A DNA stretch of 64,000 bases from Chryseobacterium gwangjuense (GTDB taxonomy: Bacteria; Bacteroidota; Bacteroidia; Flavobacteriales; Weeksellaceae). The stretch covers positions 310,001-374,000 of the forward strand of contig NZ_JAJTNP010000002.1 of assembly GCF_021311115.1 (NCBI RefSeq), given 5' to 3'. Positions 1 through 8,755 of this stretch are shown here, one piece after another (positions within the stretch are counted from its first letter, which is position 1; every line of letters begins with the position of its first letter). The position numbers were made by a program, and so were the translations under genes. The notes beneath the pieces were generated by a model that worked only from the letters and a program-made list of their open reading frames with translations, did no database searches and had not been told where the DNA came from.

Positions 1-132
1 TTTTGCAGAATCTTTTTTGGGCTTAAAAGTCAGTTCATAAAAAAATCGGTTTGCCGTTTCTTTCGAATCATTATTCTGAGCACTTACGAAAGCAAAAAGG
101 GCAATAAAGAATATTGAAAATAGTTTTTTCAT
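1..132 (-). CDS. GLPGLI-type secreted protein, N-terminal part only
   Basis: Only the first 44 codons lie in the window; the rest runs off the left edge. They begin with a classic signal peptide (MKKLFSIFFIALFAFVSAQ) and continue into a mature start reading NRFFYELTFKPKKDS, which I recall as typical of flavobacterial GLPGLI family proteins. These are secreted proteins of unknown function, often encoded near TonB-type outer-membrane proteins, and such a gene lies nearby at 845-3532. The upstream region carries the TGTAACA-N17-ACTAAT element also found before that gene. Family assignment from so short a piece is tentative; the signal peptide is clear. Confidence 0.6.
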   Translation of the reverse strand, partial: MKKLFSIFFIALFAFVSAQNNDSKETANRFFYELTFKPKKDSAK

Positions 133-149
133 TTTTTCGAATGTTTATA

Positions 150-181
150 TAATTAGTTAGTAGTTTCTAACTTTTGTTACA
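150..181 (-). promoter_or_regulatory. Shared upstream element TGTAACA-N17-ACTAAT (copy A)
   Basis: On the minus strand TGTAACA is followed after exactly 17 bases by ACTAAT, ending 19 bp before the ATG at 132. The same arrangement occurs before the genes starting at 3532, 56611 and 59998. The spacing resembles a -35/-10 pair of an alternative (ECF) sigma factor, but an operator is also possible. Confidence 0.55.
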
Positions 182-282
182 ATTTTTTTGAATTTTATTT
201 TTCGTTGATAAAATTTATGATTTCGTTAAAACAGTTTCTTAGGTAAAACATTTAACTTTAACCTACTAAAAAACAAAACGAT

Positions 283-780
283 ATGGATACTTTATCACAG
301 TTAAAAAATGAACTCCAGGAAGAATATCAGACGACCAGAAAGTTTTTTGAAATTTATCCTGAGACAAAAAATGATTTTGCTCCTCATGAAAAAAGCATGA
401 AAATGATGCCTCTTGCCACTCATATTGCAGAAGTTTTTGAATGGCCGAATACGATGCTCAAAACCTCAGATCTGGACTTTGCCAATAATGATTATCAGCC
501 AAAAAAATTTACAACAAAAGAAGACCTGCTAAAAGCGTTGGATGAAAATTATAAATTGGGGGTTGATGCTTTAGAAAATGCTAAAGAAGAAAACCTCAAT
601 GAAATGTGGGCCTTGAAACATAATGGTCATGAATTGGCAAAATGGACCAAATACGGATCTATTCGTCACAGTCTGAATCAAATTACCCATCATAGAGCAC
701 AGCTTGGTGTCTATTACAGACTGAATGATATTTCTCTTCCGGGAAGTTATGGCCCTTCAGCTGATGACCAAAGCTTTTAA
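283..780 (+). CDS. DinB family protein
   Basis: This 165-residue protein fits the DinB/YfiT four-helix-bundle superfamily, whose members bind a divalent metal with a histidine triad and include thiol transferases and many proteins of unknown role. Visible support: length, largely helical composition, His47 in THIAEVFEW and the C-terminal HHRAQ motif at 136-140, where the other metal ligands normally sit. It is probably cytoplasmic, with no signal peptide. It stands alone between two minus-strand genes and ends at a strong bidirectional terminator. The ATG at 283 is the first in frame. The substrate cannot be inferred. Confidence 0.85.
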   Translation: MDTLSQLKNELQEEYQTTRKFFEIYPETKNDFAPHEKSMKMMPLATHIAEVFEWPNTMLKTSDLDFANNDYQPKKFTTKEDLLKALDENYKLGVDALENAKEENLNEMWALKHNGHELAKWTKYGSIRHSLNQITHHRAQLGVYYRLNDISLPGSYGPSADDQSF

Positions 781-800
781 TAGCTTTCTAAATATATCTC

Positions 801-840
801 AAACAAAAAACCAATCTCATTGAGATTGGTTTTTTGTTTT
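801..840. terminator. Bidirectional intrinsic terminator
   Basis: A near-perfect palindrome has arms around CCAATCTCA/TGAGATTGG, flanked by A-tracts on the left and T-tracts on the right. It lies between two convergent genes and can serve both. Confidence 0.85.
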
Positions 841-844
841 GTTT

Positions 845-3532
845 TTACTTAAAGTTGAATTTTACGGTGAACATGACTTGGCTTGGGCGAAGTTGTATTC
901 TTGTAAAAGAAGTACCTTGAGAATTAATTTCATAATTTTCGAATACTTTTTTATTGGCAATATTCATCCATTTCAATTCAAAATCTATATTCTTTTTAGA
1001 CCATGTAAACTGATATGAAAGATCATAGAATCCATTATGGTATTTTTGATTCGTTGCTTCTACATTTGAATTTACCTGATCCCAGTTGAATCCAATGGTG
1101 TGGTTTTCGATCGGATAAAAGAATACTCCTAAATTATGTTTGAATCCTGTAGTTTTAGCATCTGTATTAACTTTGCCCACACTAGTTTGATTCGTTCTTG
1201 TAAAGCTTGCATTATAATCCATACTCATCCAGCTAAAGTAAGTATTATTGAATTTCACACCAAGTGACTGGCTATTGTTATCATTGGTATAAGACTTATT
1301 GTCAAGATAAGAATCCGATTTTGATGTGCTATTGCTATAGCTTAAAGAAGCGTTTGTTTTAAATTTCGGGAAATACTTCCCTACTTCTGCACTGTATGCG
1401 TTAGTCAATACATTATTATCCTGTACTAAATAACTCATTGCTGTATAACCATTTACGATTGTCGGATTAGCAATCAAATTTCTTTTAGCATCTGAGTATC
1501 TGTAATTGATATTAAAGAATAAATTATTCAGTGGGTTTCTATATTCTAATCTTGTTCCTGCTGATTTGTTATTATTCTGTGGAATTGGGTTTTTAGGATC
1601 CATAACATTAATTCCCGATGGTGAAGTCATTAAGAATCCTGAATAAGCGGTATTGATTTCACCAAAGTTATTATTAATATTGGCGTTTACCGAAGCTTTC
1701 CAGAAAGAAGCAAAAGTATATTGCGCAAAAACACTTGGTTCAAAAGTAACCTTGTTTAATTCTCTTGAAACTAATCTTAAAGGGTCTTCTGCTTTAATAT
1801 TATTAGAATTTACAGGAAAGTTAGCATATAACATCCAAGAATCGTTCTTATAATTTACTCCCAGACTTCCGTAAGGAGTTGCTGTTGTATAGCTAAGGTC
1901 GTTGCTATATTGTGTAAGCGCCGGTGCTGGGGTTACATCCGCTCTAATATTAAATAAATCTGAAACTAAATCTGTTGATTTAAAATTAAATCCGACCTCT
2001 GGGGTAAACGTCCATCCTTTTGTAGAGAACCCAATATTTGCAGAGTGATTGGCCTCAAAGGTTTTTAATCTTAAATTCTGACGGACAAAATCTGAAGGTG
2101 TCGTAATATATCCCGGAATAGCAAAATAAGAAGAAGGTGAAACATCCAAAGTCTGTTTATCTGTCTGATAACTTAAAAAAGACAAAACATTCACCATTTT
2201 TTCCTTCCAAGGAATAATCGTACTCAATGAGTTTTGGAAAGATGTTGTAGGAGACTCTAGTGCTTGTGCTCCATTTCTTTCTGTCAGAGTATTGTTATTG
2301 ATTCTATTTGCATCTGCTCGATCTGCATTCCAATATTGAGAAAAGCTTGTTGTATTTTTAAAGAATCCTTTTTTAGCATTTTTTGTAAAAATAAGCTCCC
2401 CTTTTGCTTTATCCGTATAAAAATTATTATGAATATTGATCGTATTGGATTCTCCATTAAATAAATTCTGTACAACATTTGATTCCCTTTCTACCGCATT
2501 ATTCGTATAGTTTGCATTCGCTTTAAGCTCCCATTCCTTTTTCTTATCAATATTGGTAAGATAGTTTGCAGATAAGTAATGAACATTATTCATCAAGTAT
2601 CTTTTTACCGGAAGATTGGGTGTACTTGCATTTTCTACATTCAACCAATCATTTTGTGAAGCATTGATTCTTCTTCCTTCGAACCTGTTTCCGAAAGCCA
2701 AAATATTTCCTTCATTTTCTACCTGATCTCCCATGTTGTTGGTCTTGTAATTAACTACCCATTGGCTTTTTTTACTAAAAAACATTGGAGTCAGCTTTAC
2801 ATTCCACAACCATGGATCTCCGAAACCGGTTCCTACTTCTCCACGACCGGTCATTGTTACAGATTTTTTTAGCTTTATATTAATTGCCGCCTGATCCGAA
2901 GGTACTTTATCCTGAAGAATTTTTACGGGTTGGTGATTTTCCAGTACTTCCACTTTTGCAACGGCATCTTTAGGAAGAGAATTGCTGATTGTTCCGTAAC
3001 CTCCTTCCATAAGATCTTTTCCTTCAACGTAAAATTTGTTGATTGCATTTCCCTGGTATAAGATCGTTCCGTCTGCATTTACTTCAATTCCCGGCATTTT
3101 TTTGAGAACATCTGCAAGACTTCTGTCGTTTTTACTGTCAAAAGCTTTAAGGTCATAAGAAATAGTATCTCCTCTAGCTGTTACCATTTTGGTTTTAAGC
3201 TGTACTTCCTTTATTTCGGTAGCTTCAGACTGCATTTTAAAAGTTAAGTTCTGATCGCTGTTGCTGATTTGTTTTGTGATCGGTTTTTGATTAAAAGCTT
3301 TTACTTTTAAATCAACATTAGCTTCTCCTGTGGTGAAGGTTACTTTATATTCTCCTTTCGAGTTGGTAATTCCGTAAGCCAGAATTGCATCTTTTCCAGG
3401 TTCTTCGACCGTCACACTTGCGCTTGGAATAGCCACACCGTCTTCATCCGTAATCTTTCCTGAAACTGTTTTCTGTGCAAAAGACAAAACAGAGAAAAAC
3501 AACATTAGAAATAAAGAAATATTTTTTCTCAT
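845..3532 (-). CDS. Outer-membrane beta-barrel protein with CarboxypepD_reg-like N-terminus
   Basis: This 895-residue protein has a signal peptide (first ~19 residues, ending SFAQ), then a carboxypeptidase-regulatory-like domain (about 20-105) starting KTVSGKITDEDG, then a plug-like segment with LADVLKKMPGIEVNADG, then a long barrel rich in alternating aromatic and polar strands that ends in MFTVKFNFK with a terminal aromatic-K. This is the TonB-receptor-like outer membrane beta-barrel family of Bacteroidetes. No TonB box is obvious, so active transport is not proven. Its upstream element matches that of the GLPGLI-type gene at the left edge, a family often paired with such barrels. The ATG at 3532 begins a good signal peptide. 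Confidence 0.88.
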   Translation of the reverse strand: MRKNISLFLMLFFSVLSFAQKTVSGKITDEDGVAIPSASVTVEEPGKDAILAYGITNSKGEYKVTFTTGEANVDLKVKAFNQKPITKQISNSDQNLTFKMQSEATEIKEVQLKTKMVTARGDTISYDLKAFDSKNDRSLADVLKKMPGIEVNADGTILYQGNAINKFYVEGKDLMEGGYGTISNSLPKDAVAKVEVLENHQPVKILQDKVPSDQAAINIKLKKSVTMTGRGEVGTGFGDPWLWNVKLTPMFFSKKSQWVVNYKTNNMGDQVENEGNILAFGNRFEGRRINASQNDWLNVENASTPNLPVKRYLMNNVHYLSANYLTNIDKKKEWELKANANYTNNAVERESNVVQNLFNGESNTINIHNNFYTDKAKGELIFTKNAKKGFFKNTTSFSQYWNADRADANRINNNTLTERNGAQALESPTTSFQNSLSTIIPWKEKMVNVLSFLSYQTDKQTLDVSPSSYFAIPGYITTPSDFVRQNLRLKTFEANHSANIGFSTKGWTFTPEVGFNFKSTDLVSDLFNIRADVTPAPALTQYSNDLSYTTATPYGSLGVNYKNDSWMLYANFPVNSNNIKAEDPLRLVSRELNKVTFEPSVFAQYTFASFWKASVNANINNNFGEINTAYSGFLMTSPSGINVMDPKNPIPQNNNKSAGTRLEYRNPLNNLFFNINYRYSDAKRNLIANPTIVNGYTAMSYLVQDNNVLTNAYSAEVGKYFPKFKTNASLSYSNSTSKSDSYLDNKSYTNDNNSQSLGVKFNNTYFSWMSMDYNASFTRTNQTSVGKVNTDAKTTGFKHNLGVFFYPIENHTIGFNWDQVNSNVEATNQKYHNGFYDLSYQFTWSKKNIDFELKWMNIANKKVFENYEINSQGTSFTRIQLRPSQVMFTVKFNFK

Positions 3533-3546
3533 AATTATTATTTGTG

Positions 3547-3578
3547 TAATTAGTTAATGGTTACCGTTTTTTGTTACA
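3547..3578 (-). promoter_or_regulatory. Shared upstream element TGTAACA-N17-ACTAAT (copy B)
   Basis: The minus strand carries TGTAACA, 17 bases, then ACTAAT, ending 16 bp before the ATG of the outer-membrane protein gene. Copy B and copy A align over about 36 bases without a gap. Confidence 0.55.
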
Positions 3579-3810
3579 CTTTTATAAAGATGTATTTAAA
3601 CTTAAAAGGTTAAATCTATTATCACTACAAAAATAGTTATATTTTAAAAACCAAACACATTAATTCAATATTTTTTGACTTAAAGGTTGTAAAATTAGTT
3701 TTTATTTAGACTAGATATTTAAAATCGTGATTTGAATCATAGATTAAAATAAAATTAAAGAGTCCTCCGTATATTTTTATTTAATAATTTTGTAACATAA
3801 ATTTATTAGA

Positions 3811-4692
3811 ATGGGAATTATTTTAAAGCCTATAGATGTTGTTGATGATATTACGCAAGAAGAATTTATCGAAAAATATCTAAAGCCGAGGAAGCCTGTT
3901 GTCATTAAAAATATGGCAAAAAAATGGCCTGCTTACCAAAAGTGGACAATGGAATATGTGAAGGAAGTTGTAGGTGATGTAGAAGTTCCTCTTTATGACT
4001 CCAAAAAAGCTGATCCTGCAGCTCCCATCAATACGCCAACTACCAAAATGAAGTTTGCAGATTATATTGATTTGATACAAAGGGAGCCTACAGATTTAAG
4101 GATTTTCTTTTTTGATCCTATTAAACATGCCAACAAGTTATTAGAAGATTATATTTCTCCGAAAGAGCTTATGGGAGGTTTCTTAGATAAGTATCCATCG
4201 ATGTTTTTCGGAGGCAAAGGTTCAGTTACTTTCTTACATTATGATATTGACTTAGCTCATATTTTCCATACTCATTTTAATGGTAGAAAGCATGTTTTAC
4301 TTTTTGAATATAAATGGAAAGAAAGATTATACAAACTTCCTTACGCTACCTATGCTTTGGAAGATTATAATATCGAAAATCCTGATTTTTCGAAATTTCC
4401 AGCTTTAGATGGTGTTGAAGGTATTGAGTGTTTTCTGGAACACGGAGATACTTTATTTATGCCGACAGGTTGGTGGCATTGGATGAAATATCTGGACGGA
4501 AGTTTCTCTATTTCGCTAAGAGCTTGGGACAAATCTTGGGCAGTAAAAGCAAATTCTTTATGGAATCTTACTGTACAACGTAAATTCGACGATATCATGA
4601 AGTCTAAATTCAAAAAGGATTATATGGACTGGAAAGAGAAAAAAGCTGTACAAAGGGCAGAAATGGCTCTTAAAAAAGGTATTCCTAGATAA
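3811..4692 (+). CDS. Cupin-like (JmjC-type) domain protein
   Basis: This 293-residue protein belongs to the cupin_8/JmjC-like family of putative Fe(II)/2-oxoglutarate oxygenases. The metal-binding HxD motif is visible as H143-Y-D145, followed by a HTHFNGRKHVLLF strand. The distal histidine is probably H223 in GWWHWMKYL, and a K in the GRKHV segment could bind the 2-oxoglutarate carboxylate. Substrates in this family range from tRNA and protein side chains to small molecules; nothing here picks one out. It is a single-gene unit with its own terminator. The lysine-rich C-terminal tail (about 265-293) might bind nucleic acid, which is speculation. Confidence 0.82.
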   Translation: MGIILKPIDVVDDITQEEFIEKYLKPRKPVVIKNMAKKWPAYQKWTMEYVKEVVGDVEVPLYDSKKADPAAPINTPTTKMKFADYIDLIQREPTDLRIFFFDPIKHANKLLEDYISPKELMGGFLDKYPSMFFGGKGSVTFLHYDIDLAHIFHTHFNGRKHVLLFEYKWKERLYKLPYATYALEDYNIENPDFSKFPALDGVEGIECFLEHGDTLFMPTGWWHWMKYLDGSFSISLRAWDKSWAVKANSLWNLTVQRKFDDIMKSKFKKDYMDWKEKKAVQRAEMALKKGIPR

Positions 4693-4695
4693 AAT

Positions 4696-4730
4696 AAAAG
4701 ACGTTTCTTTTGAAGCGTCTTTTTTATTTT
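4696..4730 (+). terminator. Intrinsic terminator after the cupin gene
   Basis: The stem AAAAGACG-TTC pairs with GAA-CGTCTTTT through one G-U pair and runs into a T-rich tract. It overlaps the last codons of the convergent minus-strand gene and may serve it too. Confidence 0.75.
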
Positions 4731-5125
4731 TCGAAATTTAATAATAATTCTTCCATATTCCTCGTAACTTCATTACAAGAAAAACAGGCATTCTTTCCAT
4801 CTTGGGAAAACCAGCGACATTGCGAACGAATAGGACAAAAAGATAGTTCTGTATTTTTGATCGTCTCTAAATTCTGAACTTTTTTGGATAGAGAACATTT
4901 CGATTCTTCATTATCCCATTGAGCGCACCCTTTTTCAACGCATTTTCCTGTAAAACGGAATCTTTGCTCGAGATTATCATTTTGCTGAATAAACTCTTCT
5001 GTGACCGTAAGAGGTGTGATAAATTGCACCTTTCCGTCTTTGTTGACTACTCCAAAAAGCTGTGCCCCAACTTTTCCAACATAACTGGGGCACATCTTCT
5101 TTGAAGAATGAGAATTAGCCTCCAT
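4724..5125 (-). CDS. Conserved cysteine-rich hypothetical protein
   Basis: I do not recognise a named domain. The 133 residues contain about nine cysteines in paired arrangements: KMCPS, GKCVEKGCAQW, SKCSLS, FCPIRSQCRWF and ACFSCNE. Tryptophans next to the CX4C and CX6C pairs suggest a metal or Fe-S site. There is no signal peptide, so it is probably cytoplasmic. The start overlaps the end of the upstream 93-residue gene by 11 bp, which implies translational coupling and a shared job. Possible roles include a metal-binding maturation or electron-transfer protein; none can be asserted. Confidence 0.7.
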   Translation of the reverse strand: MEANSHSSKKMCPSYVGKVGAQLFGVVNKDGKVQFITPLTVTEEFIQQNDNLEQRFRFTGKCVEKGCAQWDNEESKCSLSKKVQNLETIKNTELSFCPIRSQCRWFSQDGKNACFSCNEVTRNMEELLLNFEK

Positions 5126-5396
5126 AGCCTTTTATCTGAGTCTGGATATCTTTAACCTGGCTCTGGATATCAATTCCATGTTTGAAGATAATGATTCCCC
5201 AAGGAAACCAATCTTTAATTTTCATAGGTTTCAACAATCCTCTAAAGTCTCTGTAGGCTCCAAAAGCCTGTGTATTATCAACTTTTGAAAGCTCGGAAAG
5301 CACAACATTCTGAATTCCTCTGTCAATGTTTTTTAGCTGCTCGTCTGAAAGATCAACTCCTTCCAATGAAACGAAAAATTGCTTTTTAGTTGCCAT
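5115..5396 (-). CDS. Small hypothetical protein ending in Gly-Gly
   Basis: This 93-residue protein has no recognised domain. It starts MATKKQFFVSLEGVDLSDEQLKNI, with a helical DLSDEQL segment like those in some peptide-precursor leaders, and ends GYGG. It has no cysteine and no signal peptide. It is first in a two-gene unit and overlaps the Cys-rich gene by 11 bp. A peptide-precursor role is conceivable but unsupported by any adjacent modification enzyme or peptidase; it may simply be a small partner subunit. Confidence 0.65.
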   Translation of the reverse strand: MATKKQFFVSLEGVDLSDEQLKNIDRGIQNVVLSELSKVDNTQAFGAYRDFRGLLKPMKIKDWFPWGIIIFKHGIDIQSQVKDIQTQIKGYGG

Positions 5397-5536
5397 AATT
5401 GTAGTTTTTATTGGTTTTTATAAAGCAAATTTCGGAAGATAAAAATCAAATTGCATCAGTAAAATCAACAATTCATACTGTGAAATATACGGAAATTACC
5501 TATTGATTATCAATAAATTAAATCACATTTCAAAAT

Positions 5537-7261
5537 CTATAAGATTCTATAAATCGGATATTGTCTGAATGTTTTTTCTTCAAAATAAGGAGAGTTTCTA
5601 TAGATCCAGTCCAATTGTGCCGTTCCGTCATCTGCAAAAGTCTTATCTGATGCTTTTTTGGCTTCAAATTTTTGTTTTAACTCTTTATCATTTTTTAATA
5701 ATTCTGCCGCAGTATCTTCAAAAATATAGGCAGAATAGTATTCTTTCTGAGCTAAAATTCCATCAAAGAAATTCCAGTTGAAGAAAGAGTCCAATGCTTC
5801 CGGTTCCAGCGTCTCAATAATATATTTTACCCCCTCCTGATTGGTTGGGATAATATAATCTCCTGCCTGAAAATTCAGATTTTTAGTTGACTTATCAACG
5901 GTAGTTTCAAAATGCAGATAATGACCTTCATATGGGTTTTTAACGGTTTTAAAATCATTAATTTTATAAGATTCCACAGAAATTGTACTGTCCATCTGAA
6001 TCGGTTTCATCTGAATCTGATTTCTTTTAAATTCTTCAATCACACGATATTGCGCCTGAGGAATTACATAATATTTTGGAATCGTGATATACCCTGTTGG
6101 AACTGCCGTTGTGAACAGTTTTATTTTTTTAGTGAAAGGTTTGTCTCTATCATAATATAATCTCGGCTTTCCGGAAATTTCACTGGGTTTATATTTTCCT
6201 TCAAACCCTTTAAAATCAATTGTAGTATATTTTGTAGAATCAATTTTCCAACGTATTCCGTATTGCTTTCCGGCTTGATATTGTTTTAAATTTTCAATTC
6301 GGAGCTGTTTTATCTTTTTATATTCTTTATCCAGATTTTGAAGGTTGACAAGCATGTATTTATAGGTTGCATCTACCCTTTTATCGTAAGGTTTTAACAT
6401 ATGAGTTTCCGGAACAGTTCCCAGAGAATTAAATAAAGTTGTATACCCCGTAGAATATCTCGGAGAATCCTCAAACGAAGCAAAACCAATCTCTGGAACA
6501 TCACCATGAATATTGACATAAGGTGTACTTTCATACCCCAATTTCTTTAAATCTTTAAGGTTTTTTGCCTGATAATTGTTATAAAAATATTTTCCTAATA
6601 CATTTCCCAAACGTTCCTTGAATGTAGAAATATAAGTAAATGTATACTGATAATCCGCCCCATTGCTGACATGGTTATCAATAAAAACATCTGGTTTCAG
6701 CCAATGATAGATCTCCTGAAAACTTTTTGCGTTTTTTGTATCTGCTTTAATAAAGTCTCTATTTAAATCATAATTCCTAGCATTTCCTCTGAAACCATAT
6801 TGTTCTGGACCATTCTGGTTGGCTCTTGAAAAAGAACCACGATTCAACATTCCTCCTACATTGTAAGCAGAAATAGCTGCAATAATAAAATTCTGAGGTG
6901 TTTTAATTTTCTTCGTCGCCAAATCCCTCATCAACATCATGGTAGCATCAATTCCATCCGGTTCTCCGGGATGAATTCCGTTATTTACGAATAAAACAGC
7001 CTTATCTTTTCTTAGCTGATTGAGATCTTTTTCAGGAAAAGGATTATAGATAACCACATACATCGGTTTTCCGTTGTCATCCTCTCCTTTTTTCAGATAT
7101 TGAATCGTGTTGAAATTTTTAGCTAAATTTTGATAATAAGCATTCATTTCAGCATAGGTAACGGTCTGATTTCCGTTTCCTTTTTCAAATGGAGTCTCAA
7201 AATTATTTTGTGCAAAAAGAAAAGATGAAGCAAAGGAAAATAAAAGATATTTCAGTTTCAT
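5537..7261 (-). CDS. M14 family zinc carboxypeptidase, secreted
   Basis: A secreted metallopeptidase of the M14 (carboxypeptidase A-like) clan. The start chosen (ATG at 7261) gives the signal peptide MKLKYLLFSFASSFLFAQ; the upstream in-frame ATG at 7360 would add 33 residues and falls inside an interspersed repeat, so it is rejected. The zinc motif is HPGEPDG (HxxE), followed by NYDLNRDF and DNHVSNG, which supplies the third zinc-ligand His. The catalytic Glu is likely in the VPETHMLKPY region. The last ~200 residues form an extra beta-rich domain. At 574 residues it fits Bacteroidetes M14 peptidases of the periplasm or surface. The substrate is unknown. Confidence 0.88.
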   Translation of the reverse strand: MKLKYLLFSFASSFLFAQNNFETPFEKGNGNQTVTYAEMNAYYQNLAKNFNTIQYLKKGEDDNGKPMYVVIYNPFPEKDLNQLRKDKAVLFVNNGIHPGEPDGIDATMMLMRDLATKKIKTPQNFIIAAISAYNVGGMLNRGSFSRANQNGPEQYGFRGNARNYDLNRDFIKADTKNAKSFQEIYHWLKPDVFIDNHVSNGADYQYTFTYISTFKERLGNVLGKYFYNNYQAKNLKDLKKLGYESTPYVNIHGDVPEIGFASFEDSPRYSTGYTTLFNSLGTVPETHMLKPYDKRVDATYKYMLVNLQNLDKEYKKIKQLRIENLKQYQAGKQYGIRWKIDSTKYTTIDFKGFEGKYKPSEISGKPRLYYDRDKPFTKKIKLFTTAVPTGYITIPKYYVIPQAQYRVIEEFKRNQIQMKPIQMDSTISVESYKINDFKTVKNPYEGHYLHFETTVDKSTKNLNFQAGDYIIPTNQEGVKYIIETLEPEALDSFFNWNFFDGILAQKEYYSAYIFEDTAAELLKNDKELKQKFEAKKASDKTFADDGTAQLDWIYRNSPYFEEKTFRQYPIYRIL

Positions 7262-7354
7262 TGAGGTGATATTTCGAACTTTAAAATTACTTTGTTTTTT
7301 TAGAAGTACGAAATTGATGATTGTTTTAACGCAAAGTTTTAAAAAAATCACATC

Positions 7355-7430
7355 TGTCATTTTGAACGCAATGAAATCGAGTGAAGAATCTCTAAAATAA
7401 GTCCGAGATTCTTTCTTCGTCAGAATGACA
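7355..7430. repeat. Interspersed palindromic repeat (REP-like)
   Basis: TGTCATTTTGAACGCAATGA on the left and TTCGTCAGAATGACA on the right form an imperfect inverted repeat, with inner GAATCTC/GAGATTC arms. I recall elements of this kind (TGTCATTCTGA...GAAGAATCTC) as scattered between genes of many Bacteroidetes. It lies between the phosphoesterase 3' end and the M14 peptidase start. Confidence 0.7.
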
Positions 7431-7438
7431 AAAAGATT

Positions 7439-8173
7439 TTAATCTCGATTCCTTCCCTTTTCATCAGGATATAAGTTTGGAAGCGGATCACTTTGCCAGA
7501 ATTCTTTGGTATCAACATCCATAATCGTTAATGCACCTGTAAAAGCGGCTCCCGTATCTAAATTCCAGACATTTGCTTTATTAACAGGCTCCTTGATTCC
7601 TAAATGCAAAGTCGGTGTATGACCAATAAAAATCTCTTTATACAAAAGCAATCTTTTAGGGTATAACTCTGAGTTTTTAGATAATTTTTTATCCATTGCA
7701 ACAGCTGTTTCCCAAAGTGTTCTGTCCCAACGATAATTACTGGAATACACTTCTTTTTCAGGACCATGCATAGAAGAATAACCCGCATGAATAAACAACC
7801 GGTTTTCTTCATCTACATAATAGTTTTTCATTCTTTCAAAAAACTCTAAATGGAGTTCTAATTCTTCCAAAGAATTTTCAGCATAACTATCTACTGTGCT
7901 TTGCCCACCGTTGAAAAGCCAAACATCGGGAGCACTTCCAAAAGAAAGCCAGTCTTCAGTCCAAGCATCATGATTTCCTTTGATGAAAATACATTCCTGT
8001 TTTTCGGAAAGTTCTATTAAAAACTGAACAATCTGAGAAGATTCACTCCAACCATCAACAAAGTCTCCTAGAAAAATCAATCTGTCATTTTCAGAAACTT
8101 TGGCTCTTTCTAAAACTTGTATTAAGGCTTTAAATCCTCCATGAATGTCTCCTATTACTAATGTTCTGCTCAT
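7439..8173 (-). CDS. Metallophosphoesterase (calcineurin-like)
   Basis: A 244-residue phosphatase with an intact dimetal signature: GDIHG at 8-12, GDFVDG at 36-41, GNHD at 66-69, plus downstream histidines in IHAGY and IGHTPT. It resembles the Ser/Thr phosphatase and diadenosine tetraphosphatase (ApaH/PrpE-like) branch. Its start lies 1 bp after the kptA stop, so it belongs to the NAD/ADP-ribose operon. KptA releases ADP-ribose 1'',2''-cyclic phosphate, so a role in removing phosphate from such products or from RNA ends is plausible, but that is context only; a protein phosphatase role is equally open. Confidence 0.87.
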   Translation of the reverse strand: MSRTLVIGDIHGGFKALIQVLERAKVSENDRLIFLGDFVDGWSESSQIVQFLIELSEKQECIFIKGNHDAWTEDWLSFGSAPDVWLFNGGQSTVDSYAENSLEELELHLEFFERMKNYYVDEENRLFIHAGYSSMHGPEKEVYSSNYRWDRTLWETAVAMDKKLSKNSELYPKRLLLYKEIFIGHTPTLHLGIKEPVNKANVWNLDTGAAFTGALTIMDVDTKEFWQSDPLPNLYPDEKGRNRD

Positions 8174-8174
8174 T

Positions 8175-8720
8175 TTACTTCGAAATATATTGGGCTTCTA
8201 TAAAATCTGTGAGCCATACATTATTTTCTGAAAGATAAAATACAATTCCGTCTTCATACATTTTTCCTGTTCTGATGGTCAGAATAATTGGTTTTCCATG
8301 TCGCATCCCGACTTTCGTTGCCGTTTCTTTATCTAAACTTAAATGAACGTGTTGTCGGCTTCTTTTTTCAATTCCTTTTTCTAAAATAGAAACTACATTA
8401 TTTTGAGCCGTTCCATGGTAAAGAAATTCGGGCGGCTGCTGTGGTTTTAAAGCTAAATCTATATCAATCGAATGTCCTTGATTTGCCCTGATTTTTGTTT
8501 TATCTTCATTAAAAATAAACCGCTTTTTATCATTTGTCTCCACCACTTCATTTAGTTCTTCAAAGGTAAAGCCCTGATAAGAATCTCTTTTTGATTTTGT
8601 GATTATTTCATCTACACTTGTCCAACCTTGCTCATCCAAAGTCAAGCCGATCAGTTCTGGATGGTGTCTGAGAACGTAGCTCAGAAATTTGCTTATTTTT
8701 TTCTTCTTTTGTTCATTCAT
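8175..8720 (-). CDS. kptA: RNA 2'-phosphotransferase (Tpt1/KptA family)
   Basis: A 181-residue protein of full length for the family. It has the N-terminal winged-helix part (KISKFLSYVLRHHPELIGL, then DEQGWTSVDEII) and the C-terminal ADP-ribosyltransferase-like part (FLYHGTA, HVHLSLDKETATKVGMRHG, ILTIRTG). KptA moves an internal RNA 2'-phosphate to NAD, releasing nicotinamide and ADP-ribose 1'',2''-cyclic phosphate. Bacteria lack the tRNA-splicing pathway that needs this in yeast, so its bacterial substrate is uncertain. Neighbours include a sirtuin, NadR and a macrodomain protein, all acting on NAD or ADP-ribose derivatives. Confidence 0.94.
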   Translation of the reverse strand: MNEQKKKKISKFLSYVLRHHPELIGLTLDEQGWTSVDEIITKSKRDSYQGFTFEELNEVVETNDKKRFIFNEDKTKIRANQGHSIDIDLALKPQQPPEFLYHGTAQNNVVSILEKGIEKRSRQHVHLSLDKETATKVGMRHGKPIILTIRTGKMYEDGIVFYLSENNVWLTDFIEAQYISK

Positions 8721-8755
8721 TGTTTGTGTTTTTTACTTCATTAATTTATTTTCCT

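Noticed and set aside
5115..5396. Calling the small Gly-Gly protein a RiPP precursor
   Set aside because: No modification enzyme, transporter or peptidase is adjacent and the core would lack Cys, Ser or Thr-rich character, so the label is not supported.
7262..7360. Longer start for the M14 peptidase
   Set aside because: The added residues are encoded partly by a palindromic repeat and would bury the signal peptide that starts at 7261.
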